A stretch of DNA of 64,000 nucleotides from Adiantum capillus-veneris (Eukaryota > Streptophyta > Polypodiopsida > Polypodiales > Pteridaceae), in assembly GCA_014529385.2 (NCBI GenBank), contig CM043963.1:80985412-81049411 (forward strand). Reading direction: 5' to 3'. A program made the position numbers and the translations under genes. Shown piece by piece: positions 22,618-33,401 of the stretch (position 1 is its first letter; each line of letters begins with the position of its first letter). The notes beneath the pieces are model-generated. The model was not told the DNA's origin and ran no database searches. It saw only the letters and a program-made list of their open reading frames with translations.

Positions 22618-23925
22618 TTTCGTCAATGTTCTCCCTTTCAGCAGCCTGTACTACCGTATGGAATCTTATAGCTGCCCTATATTACAATTGTAGAGCATAC
22701 CTCAATCTTCTAATACACTATCCACCATCAGCAATGCAAGGAGATGAAGTATTGAAAACAAAGGGGCCATGAATTCTACAACTAACAATGATGTTAGGCA
22801 ACACTAGGAATTAGCTTTTATGTGGTAGTTGTGCACAAACCATCTTTTCATACATTGATTGCGGCTTCAATCAAGGATCTAGAATCAACAATGTATGAGG
22901 TTATTCAAGTTTTTGGATTTTTTAAAGAAAAAGCATTGAGGGTGTGCTCACCTTGCAAGGCAAATGCTTGTGAGAATCGCCCCGATGCCTCACTACTGCA
23001 TCGAGACCCTCTCCTTCCTCAAAACTTTTATGCATTAATCATAGTGTTTTTAAACTCTCTTCATTGATTGTTTCAAATCATGAATGCTACTTATAATCAT
23101 CCTCCTTAAATCCTTTTTTAGTATTCAATGTGCTACCTTAGATATACATAGTACCAACATAGTCAAATTTCACTGTGTGGTTGGAAAAAGTGTGCCCCAG
23201 CTTAGCCTTGAGTCGATTGGAAGTTGACATTGGCCACTTGAGACAATAGGAAAAAGGGGAAAATCTCGTAAAGATATGGCAAGAAATAGTGTAGAAAATG
23301 GAAAAAAAGTTATTTTGCATTATCTCTTGTTTAGGATTTCCTTTAAAGGGAATTCTGCATGTTTGGAAAATCACAAGATAAATATGTGATTAAGGATTGA
23401 TCTATCCAGTTCTTTTATATAGAAATATCCAACCCTAAAATTAAAAGGATGCCTTCAAAGGGTGTTTAATAGACTGTTGATACAATTTGACACGCATCTT
23501 CTTTTGTTAAGGAATTTTTCCTTCAAGTAAGGGCAAGTATTTCAATTGAAGAAGGATCGTGTCATCTCCTTAGGGTAATCCTACAACATTTTAAATATAA
23601 GGATAAAATCCCATTATTAATAAAGTGATGCCTTTGATATTGTGCATTAAATGCAAAGACTTCATGTTATTTTTTATCTTTCTAAATGCAATCAATTGTT
23701 GTCCTTTTTTTTTTTTTTGCAAAACTCACATATGTGAGTGATATTATATTAGATATGCCAAAAAAATGCATTACATGCCTTGCTCACAAATCGAGCTAGA
23801 GTAGCCAGAGGACCATCATCACCAACAAACCCCAAAGCATTACACTAAACCGCCTTGCTCGCAGAAAAAACCAGGGTGTCAACACCCACCATTGTACAAA
23901 AATAACCATTATATTCAGAGGTTTA
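22618..23925. other. Unassigned non-coding DNA
   Basis: No gene recognised. 22905-23000 resembles part of the repeat unit clustered at 23.9-26.4 kb (CACCTTGCAAGGCAAATGC, AATCGCCCCGATGCC). Confidence 0.45.
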
Positions 23926-24396
23926 CCTCTAAATTCTAAATTTGAAGGGTGAGAAAATCTACAAAGCCTTGAGGAATTTACTGTAAAACCTTCAAATTAC
24001 CTCTAAATTTTCTCATATTTAGGAGCATGGTTAAAAAGAAAGAGATTTAGTGTAATCCCAATCGAAAATTTTTAGGTTCACCTCTAGATTCTAAATTTTA
24101 AGTCTAGTAAACCTATGCAAAGGCTAGAGAAATTTAGTGTAAAAACCTTCAAGTGACCTCTAAAATTTCTCATATGTAGGAACGTGGTTAATGTGGGGAC
24201 TTGGTTTACAATGAAGGTGAACAAAGTTGTGCTCACCTCAGAAAGTGGATGCTTGTGCAAATCGCCGTGATGCCCCAATGCTTGTCATCCCCTCCCAGCT
24301 ATGGTCAACTTCCATGAACCATCTATTGTCATTGAGCACGACTTTGAACCTTTCTCTTTACTACATATGGGAGCAAGATCTTGGCATGAGATTTTC

Positions 24397-24441
<45 letters not shown>

Positions 24442-25624
24442 TCTTGGCAAGAGCACTACCGCTAAGTTTCTCTTTTTGTCTTTGACTTTGTGTGTGTGTG
24501 TGTGTGTGCATTGGAAACATAATGATCTCGCCCTCTCTTTCTCTCTTCAGTATTCCTAGCAGTGCTAAAAAAAACCTAGGTTTAGTGTAATCCCACGTAC
24601 AAAATTTTGAGATTTACTGTCAAATTTTATATTTGAAGGTGAGAAAACCTACAACATTTAGATAAATTTAGTATAAAAACCTTTCAATATAGCAAGGTTC
24701 CCTTTCAAAATTCTTATCTGTAGGGTTTTCAACTTTTTGAAAAAAACGTTTTCTACAACAACAAACATGTGTCACCTTGCAAGACAAAAACTTGTGCAAA
24801 TCGCCTCGATGTCCAAATTTAAAAGCAAGTCGTCCCATCATTGCTATGGTTTGCCAGTGTGGGTGTGCGCGTGCGCGCGTGCACTGGCAACACAATGCTC
24901 TCGCCCCTCTCTTTCTCTCTTGAGTATTCCTAGCAATGCTCGAAAAAACTAGGTTTAGTGTAATCCCACATACAAATTTTGAGATTTACTGTCAATTTTT
25001 ATATTTGAAGGTGAGAAAACCTACAACATTTAGAAAAATTTAGTATAAAAACCTTTCAATATAGTCAGGTCCCCTTTGAAAATTCTTATCTGTAGGTTTT
25101 TCAAGTTTTTGAAAAAAAAGATTTCTCCCAACATTAAACACGTGTCACCTTGCAAGACAACAACTTGTGAAAAAAGCCTCGATCTCCAAATTTAAAAGCA
25201 AGTCGTCCCATCATTGCTATGGTCACCATGAGCCATTGCCTCTGGTGGGATGCAACTTTGAACCTTTCTCTCTACTGACTATGGGTGCATGATCTTGACG
25301 GGAGATTTTTGCCTCCCTCGGACGCTTACACCCCGATGTTTGAATGCAAATCGTCCGTTCACTGCTAACTACGGTCAGTCGCTCGAGCCATCGCTTGTTG
25401 CTGAACACAACATTGAACCTTTCTCTCTACTGCCTATGGAAGCATGACCTTGGCGGGAGGCTTTTGCCTCACTCGATGCTTGTGCGAATCACCCTGGCAT
25501 CGAAATGCAAGTTGTGCCTTCAATGTTATGGTCGGCCGCCACTAACCATTGCTTGTCGTCAAAAGCAACTTTGAAGCTTTCTCTGTACTGTCTATGGGAG
25601 CATGATCTTGCCGGGAGATTTTTG

Positions 25625-25672
<48 letters not shown>

Positions 25673-25978
25673 GGTCTTGAGTTCAACTCTCCTTGTTGAA
25701 TAGATCTTTAACGTCTGTGAAGATCAGTGTTCGGAAAAAATCATTTTTCCAAACATATAAAATTCCTTTCCTTGAATTTGCCAAGAGGAAATTTTAGAGA
25801 ATTAGTTTTATTTTTTTAATTTTTACACTATTTTTGTCTATTTTGGGACGGAATTTCTCCTTCTTCCCTTGCCCTCAACTAGCATTTTTGAAATTGACAA
25901 CTACACGATTTTAAGCTGACACACATTTTTCCCGAACATTGCTTGTGATAGTTTCCTACGACATTAAAATTCTCTTCT

Positions 25979-26017
<39 letters not shown>

Positions 26018-26400
26018 CCATCCATGCTAACCCCTTCTTCCCCCAAGCAGTGCTTGAAAAAAACCTAGGTTTAGTGTAATCCCACCTACAAATTTTGAAA
26101 ATCTATACTATATATTAAGGAGACTAGTTTTCCAGTGCCACGTGTTGCAATTTCCTTTATCCGGCTACAGTGAGGACAGTGCGCATGCAGGGGGGAGAGA
26201 GAGAGAAAGAGAGGCGGCCGAAGGCCACCAGCCGCACTAGTTACCTCTAAATTTTATTTTTGAAGGTGAGAAAACCTACAAGATTTTGAAAAAATTACTG
26301 TAATTTGGTGTAAAAACCTTCAAATTTTTTCAATTTACCTCTGTTGTCTCAAAGATGTAGGTTTGCCAAGTTTTTGGAAAAAAGTTTTTTTTGAGCACTG
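23926..26400. repeat. Cluster of diverged ~385-bp repeats
   Basis: Repeated blocks share GTTTAGTGTAATCCCAC, a TTTGAAGGTGAGAAAACCTA motif, CACCTTGCAAGACA and GCAAATCGCC, and often end in a (CT)n run. The clearest pair is 24560-24950 versus 24950-25330 (about 385 bases apart). Partial units lie at 23930-24540, 25330-25700 and 26050-26400. (CT)n at about 24405-24438, 25628-25673 and 25981-26015; (GT)n at about 24491-24509. No coding capacity seen. Some older element is likely the source. Confidence 0.75.
26102..26240 (+). mobile_element. 139-bp non-autonomous mini-Helitron
   Basis: Starts TCTATACTATATATTAAGG, ends CACTAG followed by T, lies between a host A and T, and makes no target duplication. 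Near the 3' end are nested hairpins: GGCC-GAA-GGCC inside GCGGC...GCCGC, ending within 14 and 5 bases of the terminus. The neighbouring repeat units show the empty site: AATTTTGA(AA) runs straight into TTAC... These are the diagnostic Helitron features (5' TC, 3' CTAG with hairpin, A^T insertion). Confidence 0.8.
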
Positions 26401-26681
26401 CCCCCAAGCTTTACCTTCTTGATTTGTAAATTGTAAACCTGGATCTCCAGTGGAAAGTACTAAGTACCGTATACATTTGTGATTTGTATGCTCTATCTAG
26501 TGTTCTGAAAAATGTGTCTCAGCTTAATGTCGTGCCGTTTTTTATTTTGAAAATGCAGGTTGAACGCTCGCCTATATAAATTGTGTCGTTCATCTTGTCC
26601 TTCCATATATTCACAAGAAGATTTAGAAATTTTGTCATGTAGGAAAACATAGTCTTTTTCAGTGTTTTTCATACAATGCAT

Positions 26682-26835
26682 AACATCATGAGCTTTTGCT
26701 CGAGAGGCATCGCATACCTAGCTAGGTACGATTGGGGGCAGAGGACCCCCGCCCCCCCACCGGGCCGGCGGTCCCCTGCCCCCAATCGTACCTAGCTAGG
26801 TATGCGGTGCCTCCCTCACAGAAGCTGATGATGTT
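26682..26835. repeat. Long inverted repeat, 66-bp arms
   Basis: Arms 26682-26747 and 26770-26835 pair with 8 mismatches, including 31 consecutive matched bases, around a 22-base GC-rich loop. It may be a small foldback element or a hairpin-RNA locus. No TSD is visible. Confidence 0.92.
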
Positions 26836-27081
26836 GAGGTAAGTCACAATGTGAGAATTGAATTTGTCCAAAACTTCTTGTGATAAGACATCTATAACTC
26901 ACACACACAGGGAAGAGGGAAGGCACGAGAGTGAATCCTAGCTTAGCTATGGCAGCTTAGCTGTTAACCCTCATGCATGTACTGTACCACTAGCGTCCAA
27001 TCTCTTTATCACGCTCTCGATTCACGAGCACCTTTCACTGCTATTGTACTATCCACCTCCCCCTCCCCCTCGGGGGAAGGG

Positions 27082-28290
27082 ATGGCCCTCCACAACGCCA
27101 TCAGGGATGGCTTTGTCCGTTCTGCATCATCCCCATCCCCTGCACCATAGATTGGTGGAAACACCAATTCACCAGGTCTCCTACCCCCCACGTCATTCTA
27201 CACTCAACAGTTGTTGGCACAAAGGCCTTTCACAGCTTCTGGTCCTCTTGTCCAGTTCTTGGACACCCACCTAGGCAACGAAGGTCGTCCTCCCTTTGTT
27301 CAATTGCAATAGGCGTGGAATTTGACTCATGAAAATCCTACCTTTGACACCTCTGGACCTCTCCCACCTCATCTGATTGGCCCTCAACCTCATTCCTCCT
27401 ATGCGAGAGTTGTAGCTGGACACTCTACAAGGCCTCCCCTTTCCAACTTCCCGCCTACTGTGGGTATACACCATCCCCCCAATGCGCAAGTGACACCAGG
27501 CATTTCCCCTTTGTGGATTCAAGGTGAACAGTCCCTTTTGGCCCATCAACTAGCCTCTCGAGTTAAAGCTCTTGGGAATCAACCTCCCACTACTGCTACT
27601 CAGGCCACCCCAAGCCTTGGGCCACAAGCCCTGGGCCAGTCCCTTCTGCTTCCGATTTCTCAAGAGGTCAATCTCCATTTCATTCTACCTCTGGTGAGTC
27701 CCCTGCCTCTCCTAATGTCCAAAATCTTAACACTCTGGTTATAGAGATGGATGAACTTCAGAGTTGGTATGGGCAACTCCAGGGAATAGTGGTTATTGGG
27801 CTATGCCATGGGGCAAGAAATTCTCAAGCAATGGATGAATCAACATTGGGGGAGTCAAAACATCAGGCCAAACAATGTCCAATATCTCCCCAATAACTAT
27901 TTTCTTTTTTTCTTTGACCGACCTAATGATGCTCTATAGGTTATTAGTCAGGGACAATGGATTATAAAAAATACTCCCCTTTCTATCTTCAAATTAAATG
28001 GTATGCTGGCTTTAATCCTAGGAGCAACAAACCATCCAAAGTGCCTGTCGCGGTGGACTTCCCTGATCTCCCAGTGGATTTCTATCCCTGGTTGGAGAGA
28101 CTGGGTTCTTAGCTGGGGGTGGTTCTGGATCCAAAAATGCGAGGGGCTATAAACCCCAAATGGGACCCTCAATTGCTAATAGAGCTTGATACCTTTGCTA
28201 ATCTTACTTATGAAATCACCATCAAAGATTCTCTGGGTCATTGGCTCCATACCCAAAAAATCCTCTATCGTAACCTTCCCAATGCATGAT
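27082..28290 (+). pseudogene. LINE ORF1, 5' part
   Basis: The ATG at 27082 opens MALHNAIRDGFVRSASS. The frame has stops near 27148 and 27310. It is Pro/Ser-rich (ARVVAGHSTRPPLSNFPP). From about 27860, across shifts, it reads a DUF4283-type domain (NNYFLFFF, RPNDAL, WIIKNTPLSIFK, VDFPDLPVDFYPWLERLGS), then EITIKDSLGHWLHTQKILYR just before H. Plant L1 ORF1 proteins carry this domain before the knuckle and bind nucleic acid. Confidence 0.8.
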
Positions 28291-28762
28291 TGTAAGGTCT
28301 CTGACCCGACCAAAGAGAGCACCATTGTACCATGGAATGAACATAATGGAAAAAGTTATTATTTTTAGCAGTTTTCCAAGTTCTGTCAGTGCCATGATGT
28401 TTAGAATGTTTTAAAGCTTTTAAAATAGTTTTTGAAAAAAAAATCCAAAAATAGTAAGTTTTTGGTCACCCGACCCGTCCAGTTTCGACCGTCTCGAAAA
28501 ACTGCACCTGTATCCCGAATTTGAAAAAATGCATTTTCGGACCCCGGGGGCTGCTAAATATGGCAGGCACTCGGACCAGTACACCTTAGTTAGAGCTTAG
28601 TATAGCAATTTACGACATTAAATTCCGACTCGTATGGGCCGTTTTAGCCTAAAACCAATATTCCTAAAGTTGTGCGGGGAGGCACCGGGGCTCGAGGCTG
28701 TGTGGGAGCATGTTCACCCATCAGATCCGCCGTTTGATACGGCGGGGTGGGGACCTCACACC

Positions 28763-28774
28763 TGGTATCAGAGC
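28763..28774 (+). other. Primer binding site of H
   Basis: TGGTATCAGAGC, two bases after the 5' LTR, initiator Met-tRNA type. Confidence 0.85.
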
Positions 28775-29267
28775 TATAGGTTTACGAACTGGAAAATGAT
28801 GTTGTTTGAAAATTTTGAAAAAATAAGGGATAGTAGGATAGATCGTACTCAAAGCTTGAGCATGAAGTTTCCTAGAATAATGACATTGGATTTGTCTAGT
28901 GGATTGTCTCCTGAGTGATGTTAAAGAGTTTTACTCGTTGAGCTTGTTGGGATTCAGTGGGTCGCACATGATGTTTTTTGAGAAGTCGTTGGTGCGACTA
29001 GTGCTGCGGGCAGGTAGCCTGTTGATGCACATAAAGTTATAAGTATGGATCAAAGCTCCCGAGTAAAGTTTTTACCATTATTTATTGAAAATTTTTGGAT
29101 GTATTCAATGGAGTTTAAACTAATGGTGGAATGGTTAAATCCTTTGTGATAGATGTACAGATTAAGTAGGCTGGTTAAGCCCAAAAGTTAAATTTCTTCT
29201 TGAGTATGGAAAACCCTAGGTTCATTTGAGAAGAGTGCTATAGTAATGAGTTTTATACCATTGGATA

Positions 29268-30330
29268 GGCACCGCTTGCTGCTCTCTACTCGGCAGCGCA
29301 AGAGAAGAAGCTCCTCCTTAAACAAGCCCAGCCTCCACTCTTTAAGGGCGAGGGGGCAAATGTGGAGAGAGATGCGGAAGTGTGGATGGAAGCAATGGAC
29401 GATTACTTCGAAGCTGCAGGAACCCAACCCGTGAATCAGACCATGCTTGCGATGTTCCGCTTGTCTGGTGATGCCAAGATATGGTGGAAGTAACATTGCA
29501 GGGATTTGGATATTAAGGGATCTTCCCAATCCTGGGAAGACATCAAAGCTGCAATAATGGGACGTTATTTACCACCTGCCTAAAAAACCTTGAAGATGAA
29601 TGAGTTCTTTTCACTTCAGTACAACTGACTTCATCTGTCGAAGAGTATTATGCAAAGTTTGTCACTCTTCAGAGATATGCTCCTAAAATGACCTTGGAAC
29701 AACAGATGGTGAGGTTCTACCAAGGGCTAATCGACCCTTTGAATACGCGGTTGGAAGCTCTCAGGCCGACAACACTACAGGATGCCTTGTTAAGGGCCAA
29801 GCCGTTAGCTAAAGAGATTCAGAGGGCTACCCAAGATAGTCAATACTATTTGTCAAAGAGGGCCAGGACAGACAACTAGAGTAATAGACCAATCAACCCT
29901 GCATACGACCATCGTCCGGTAGTAGCTACTAGGAAGCTATCGAGTTTCCCAATATAAGATGCTTTGAGTGCCAGGAGTATGGACATTACAAAAGCCGATG
30001 TCCAAAAAGGATTTCCCAAACATCCGGTGCTAATAATGTACCTCTGAACGTCAACGGGCAAGGTCAACCAAACGGAAGAGGAGGCCGAGGAAGAGGAAAC
30101 ATAGGACAAGGAAGCGGAGCTTTCGCTAATGCCGAAGTGAGACAACCAACTGTGGGCGACAAAGATGATGAGAGAACAACTCTGTATGCTGCAACTGCTA
30201 ATCCTAGTGAGCAATAATTCAAGCAAGAGGATCTCATCAAAGTTCAACAGAATAAGACGCATAAAGCTGAAGACTATTCTATTATCAAAGGATATCTTTA
30301 CTTTAGACAAAGGATATATGTACCTAAGTA
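29268..30330 (+). pseudogene. Gag plus integrase stub of H
   Basis: Gag core QPPLFKGEGANVERDAEVW, LAMFRLSGDAKIWWK then a stop. Further gag (EEYYAKFVTLQRYAPKMTLE, PTTLQDALLRAKPLAKEIQ; ORF 29688-29879). Knuckle CFECQEYGHYKSRC near 29960-30005, a Gly/Arg-rich stretch, then EDLIKVQQNKTHKAED and GYLYFRQRIYVP, which is the region leading into the integrase zinc domain. Protease, RT and RNase H are absent. Confidence 0.82.
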
Positions 30331-30879
30331 GTTAGCATAGAGTTTATCCATATGTATTCTTGAGATGAGGACATCTCAAATTTTTCACGTTGGGGAGGTT
30401 GTAAGGTCTCTGACCCGACCAAAAAGAGCACCATTGTACCATGGAATGAACATAATGGAAAAAGTTACTATGTTTAGCAGTTTTCCAAGTTCTGTCAGTG
30501 CCATGATGTTTAGAATGTTTTAAAGCTTCGAAATGTGAATTAAAATAATTTTTGTAAAAAATTTCCAAAAATAGTAAGTTTTTGGTCACCCGACCCGTCC
30601 AGTTTTGACCGTCTTGAAAAACTGCACCCGTACCCCGAATTTGAAAAAATGCATTTTCGGATCCCGGGGGCTGCTAAATATGGCAGGCACTCGGACCAGT
30701 ACGCCTTAGTTAGAGCTTAGTATAGCAATTTACGGCATTAAATTCCCACTCGTATGGGCCGGTTTAGCCTAAAACCAATTTTCCTAAAGTTGTGCGGGGA
30801 GGCACCGGGGCTCGAGGCTGTGTGGGAGCAGGTTCACCATCAGATCCGCCGTTTGATACGGCGGGGTGGGGACCTCACA

Positions 30880-31630
30880 ATGCTTTCATTGCATGAAACA
30901 TGGGCATTTGATAAAAGACTGTCCTGATTTAGCCCCTAGAGAGCCTGAGAAGAACACCCCTGGGACTAAAGAAAAACCCTTTCTGCAGGTCTAGAGGAAG
31001 AATGCCACTAAGGCAGCAAAAAAAACAAAAACAAATTGCTCCAGAAACCATAACAAATTTGCATATCTGCAAAAGGTCTATGACCCTTTTGATTGTGAAG
31101 TTTCTGAAGATGGTTCAAATCAAGAAGATGATTCAAAAGATCAACCTGGCCCTAGCCAAGCTCAGCCTCGTGACCATTACTCTGCTGAAGAAACCCCCCA
31201 GAACCCTTCCTCGGATCCTCAGAAGAGGTCCTTGGTAGCTGAAGGCAGTCCCTCAACTAACTGTGCCTCTGATCACCACATGCTCCACTATCCCACTAGT
31301 CCGAATGATCTTATAAGGGGTACCTCCACTAACTCTTCAGGTTCTGACAGTGACGAAGAAGGGAATACTATCCCCAACAGTCAAGTTCCCATCATACAGG
31401 TAGAGGACACTCAAGCTTGTTTTGATGAGGAGTTAGCCATTGAGGATCAAAGGACAAAGCTCAAGTTTGCTACCCCCCCTGAAGTCACTAATGATGTGTC
31501 AATGCTTTCAGCAGAGGAAGAAGCTCTACCCACTCAGACAACTAAAGACAAAAGGAAAAAGGAGAAGAACATTGACCCTAACAGAGCTTCAATAGTCCTC
31601 TCCAAACCAGCCAAATCTAGTAAAAAATGA
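30880..31630 (+). pseudogene. LINE ORF1, 3' part with CCHC knuckle
   Basis: Starts directly after H with CFHCMKHGHLIKDC (C-X2-C-X4-H-X4-C). A TAG near 30990 and a frame change precede an acidic/Ser-rich tail (31232-31630: SSGSDSDEEGN...). The frame ends AAA AAA TGA so that its stop overlaps the ORF2 start as ATGA. Confidence 0.8.
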
Positions 31631-32415
31631 AAGCTCCTAAAATCACTATTTTGAGCTTCAACTGCAGAGGTCTAACAGATCCAGTCAAGACCTCATGTAT
31701 TAAAACTTGGATGTTGAACATCTCTCTGTCTGCTGATATTGTATATTTACAGGAATTGAAGTGCACAGGTTCTGTCCTAGAGATTAACCTGAAGCGGTTA
31801 GGCTCCAACTTCACATGGTACTTCACTGATCACCCTTCAGGGAAAGGAGGAGCTTCCATTGGGATAGATGCTAAAATGCAAGGATTTGTTCAAGAAATTC
31901 TTCAGTCCAAAAATGGGTCTTGGGTTGGAGTCAAGTTGGCAAAGCCTTTTGATTATTCTGTTCTGAGTCTTTATGCGTCTAATTCTATTGCAGGTAGGTC
32001 CTCCACATGGGCAGAATTGAGCTCTCTTGATACTAACATCATTTTGGCAGGAGACTTCAATAATGTAGAAACTCTTCAAGATAGGTATAAAGGAAAGGGT
32101 CAAACACTGGCAGGGATAGAGAAGGCTAAATGGGATGACATGTCTGAGAAGCTTAACCTCTTTGATGTATCTGATACTACAGGCTTTACCTGGTCCAACA
32201 AGCAAGCAGGCGGTTGTTACAGGGCAGCTCGTCTAGATAGAGTGTACATGTCAATTTATCTTGTTCATCTTCATAAATTCATTGAATTCAAGGTAGACAC
32301 TTCACTTCTTATTTCTGATCACATGCCTGTTGTCATTACACTTGATCAATCAGATGGTATTTTTAAGTCAGGCTGGCCTCATACAGGCTGCTCTCAAGAA
32401 GGCCGCTACTATTGA
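31627..32415 (+). CDS. LINE ORF2 endonuclease domain (truncated)
   Basis: 262-residue open frame. It shows an APE-type endonuclease (endonuclease/exonuclease/phosphatase fold): ILSFNCRGLTD at the N-terminus, IVYLQELKCTGS with the catalytic Glu, IILAGDFNNVETLQDR, FTWSNKQAGGCYRAARLDRV and LLISDHMPVVITL with the final Asp-His. In L1 elements it nicks target DNA to prime reverse transcription. Coding similarity ends around residue 255; RT and the Cys-rich C-terminus are absent. Confidence 0.88.
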   Translation: MKAPKITILSFNCRGLTDPVKTSCIKTWMLNISLSADIVYLQELKCTGSVLEINLKRLGSNFTWYFTDHPSGKGGASIGIDAKMQGFVQEILQSKNGSWVGVKLAKPFDYSVLSLYASNSIAGRSSTWAELSSLDTNIILAGDFNNVETLQDRYKGKGQTLAGIEKAKWDDMSEKLNLFDVSDTTGFTWSNKQAGGCYRAARLDRVYMSIYLVHLHKFIEFKVDTSLLISDHMPVVITLDQSDGIFKSGWPHTGCSQEGRYY

Positions 32416-32498
32416 CAGTCATACGTCTCTACTCTCTCTCCTCTCTCGGTCTCTCACTCGCATAGGCAGTGGGCACAACCTTTCAGAACCAGCTGTAC

Positions 32499-32566
<68 letters not shown>

Positions 32567-32626
32567 TTGTCACACAGCCTTTAGCCCTGTGCTTAGGCAA
32601 CCAAGAGTCAACGTGGGACTTCTAAG

Positions 32627-32716
<90 letters not shown>

Positions 32717-32720
32717 ACGA
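32416..32720. repeat. (CT)n microsatellites at the LINE breakpoint
   Basis: Runs at about 32499-32551 (ending in a short (CA)n) and a longer run of over 80 bases at about 32632-32714. Confidence 0.95.
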
Positions 32721-33327
32721 GTGGCGAGGTTGCTTCAAATCATTGGATTCAAAAAAATAAGAAGGCAAGATGATCGAAGGGCGAGGATGTGGTGCTGGCA
32801 TGTATTGCAATTTCGGCAGGCTTGGAAAATTCAACACGTGGACACCTTCTCCTTTCTCGAAAAATTTTAACCTCCATTATCTATAGTATAAATTATTGCT
32901 TACATTGACAATTGTAGTAACTTAGATTATACATGAATAGTCAATGTATTGCATTATTTGATATTTTATATCTAGCTCTTTCATGTCCAATGAGAAACAC
33001 ATGCTTGAAGCAAGTAGGCATGCTCAATTAAGCATGTGCGCATGTTTTGTGACAGGAATCTTAGAGCAGGCTAGGGTAGTCATGGAGGAGTTGCTACCAG
33101 TCATCAAGTGAGTTCTCTACAAAGTTATGTATCATTTGGTTTCTTTGAAAAGGTCATGCTTTCAATTGCTTACAACTAGAAAATTCACAGTACAAACCTA
33201 AATATCTATACACTACATCTCTGCGTGACATAGTCCCAAGAGCTCACCTTCCACAGTTGCATTGAATTCATAAGAATTCAATTCTAGCCAAAAAACAAAA
33301 GTTGGTGTGTGACTTGAACAACTTGAG

Positions 33328-33385
<58 letters not shown>

Positions 33386-33401
33386 GTAACCTAGATAGTA
33401 C
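32721..33401. other. Unassigned DNA with (GA)n tract
   Basis: No gene or element recognised. (GA)n at about 33329-33382. Confidence 0.5.

Larger units (their letters stand above)
28291..30879 (+). mobile_element. Ty3/gypsy-like element H, no PR/RT/RNase H
   Basis: 5' LTR 28291-28760 and 3' LTR 30400-30879 (both TGTAAGGTCTCTGACCC...GACCTCACA). Imperfect TSD ATGAT/ATGCT at 28286-28290 and 30880-30884. Primer site at 28763-28774 and polypurine tract TTGGGGAGGT before 30400. Only gag with a knuckle and a short integrase N-terminal piece lie between. The insertion cuts LINE ORF1: reading across it, ...LYRNLPNA meets CFHCMKHGHLIKDC. Confidence 0.93.
27082..32410 (+). mobile_element. L1-type LINE, truncated before RT, split by H
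   Basis: ORF1 (DUF4283-like region plus CCHC knuckle) and the endonuclease part of ORF2 in L1 order. The element is interrupted in ORF1 by LTR element H (28291-30879). Homology stops near 32400 in a (CT)n-rich stretch, before any RT domain, so the element has lost its 3' end. Confidence 0.85.

Noticed and set aside
26682-26835. The hairpin as a transcription terminator
   Set aside because: Stem length and eukaryotic context do not fit; no T-run follows.
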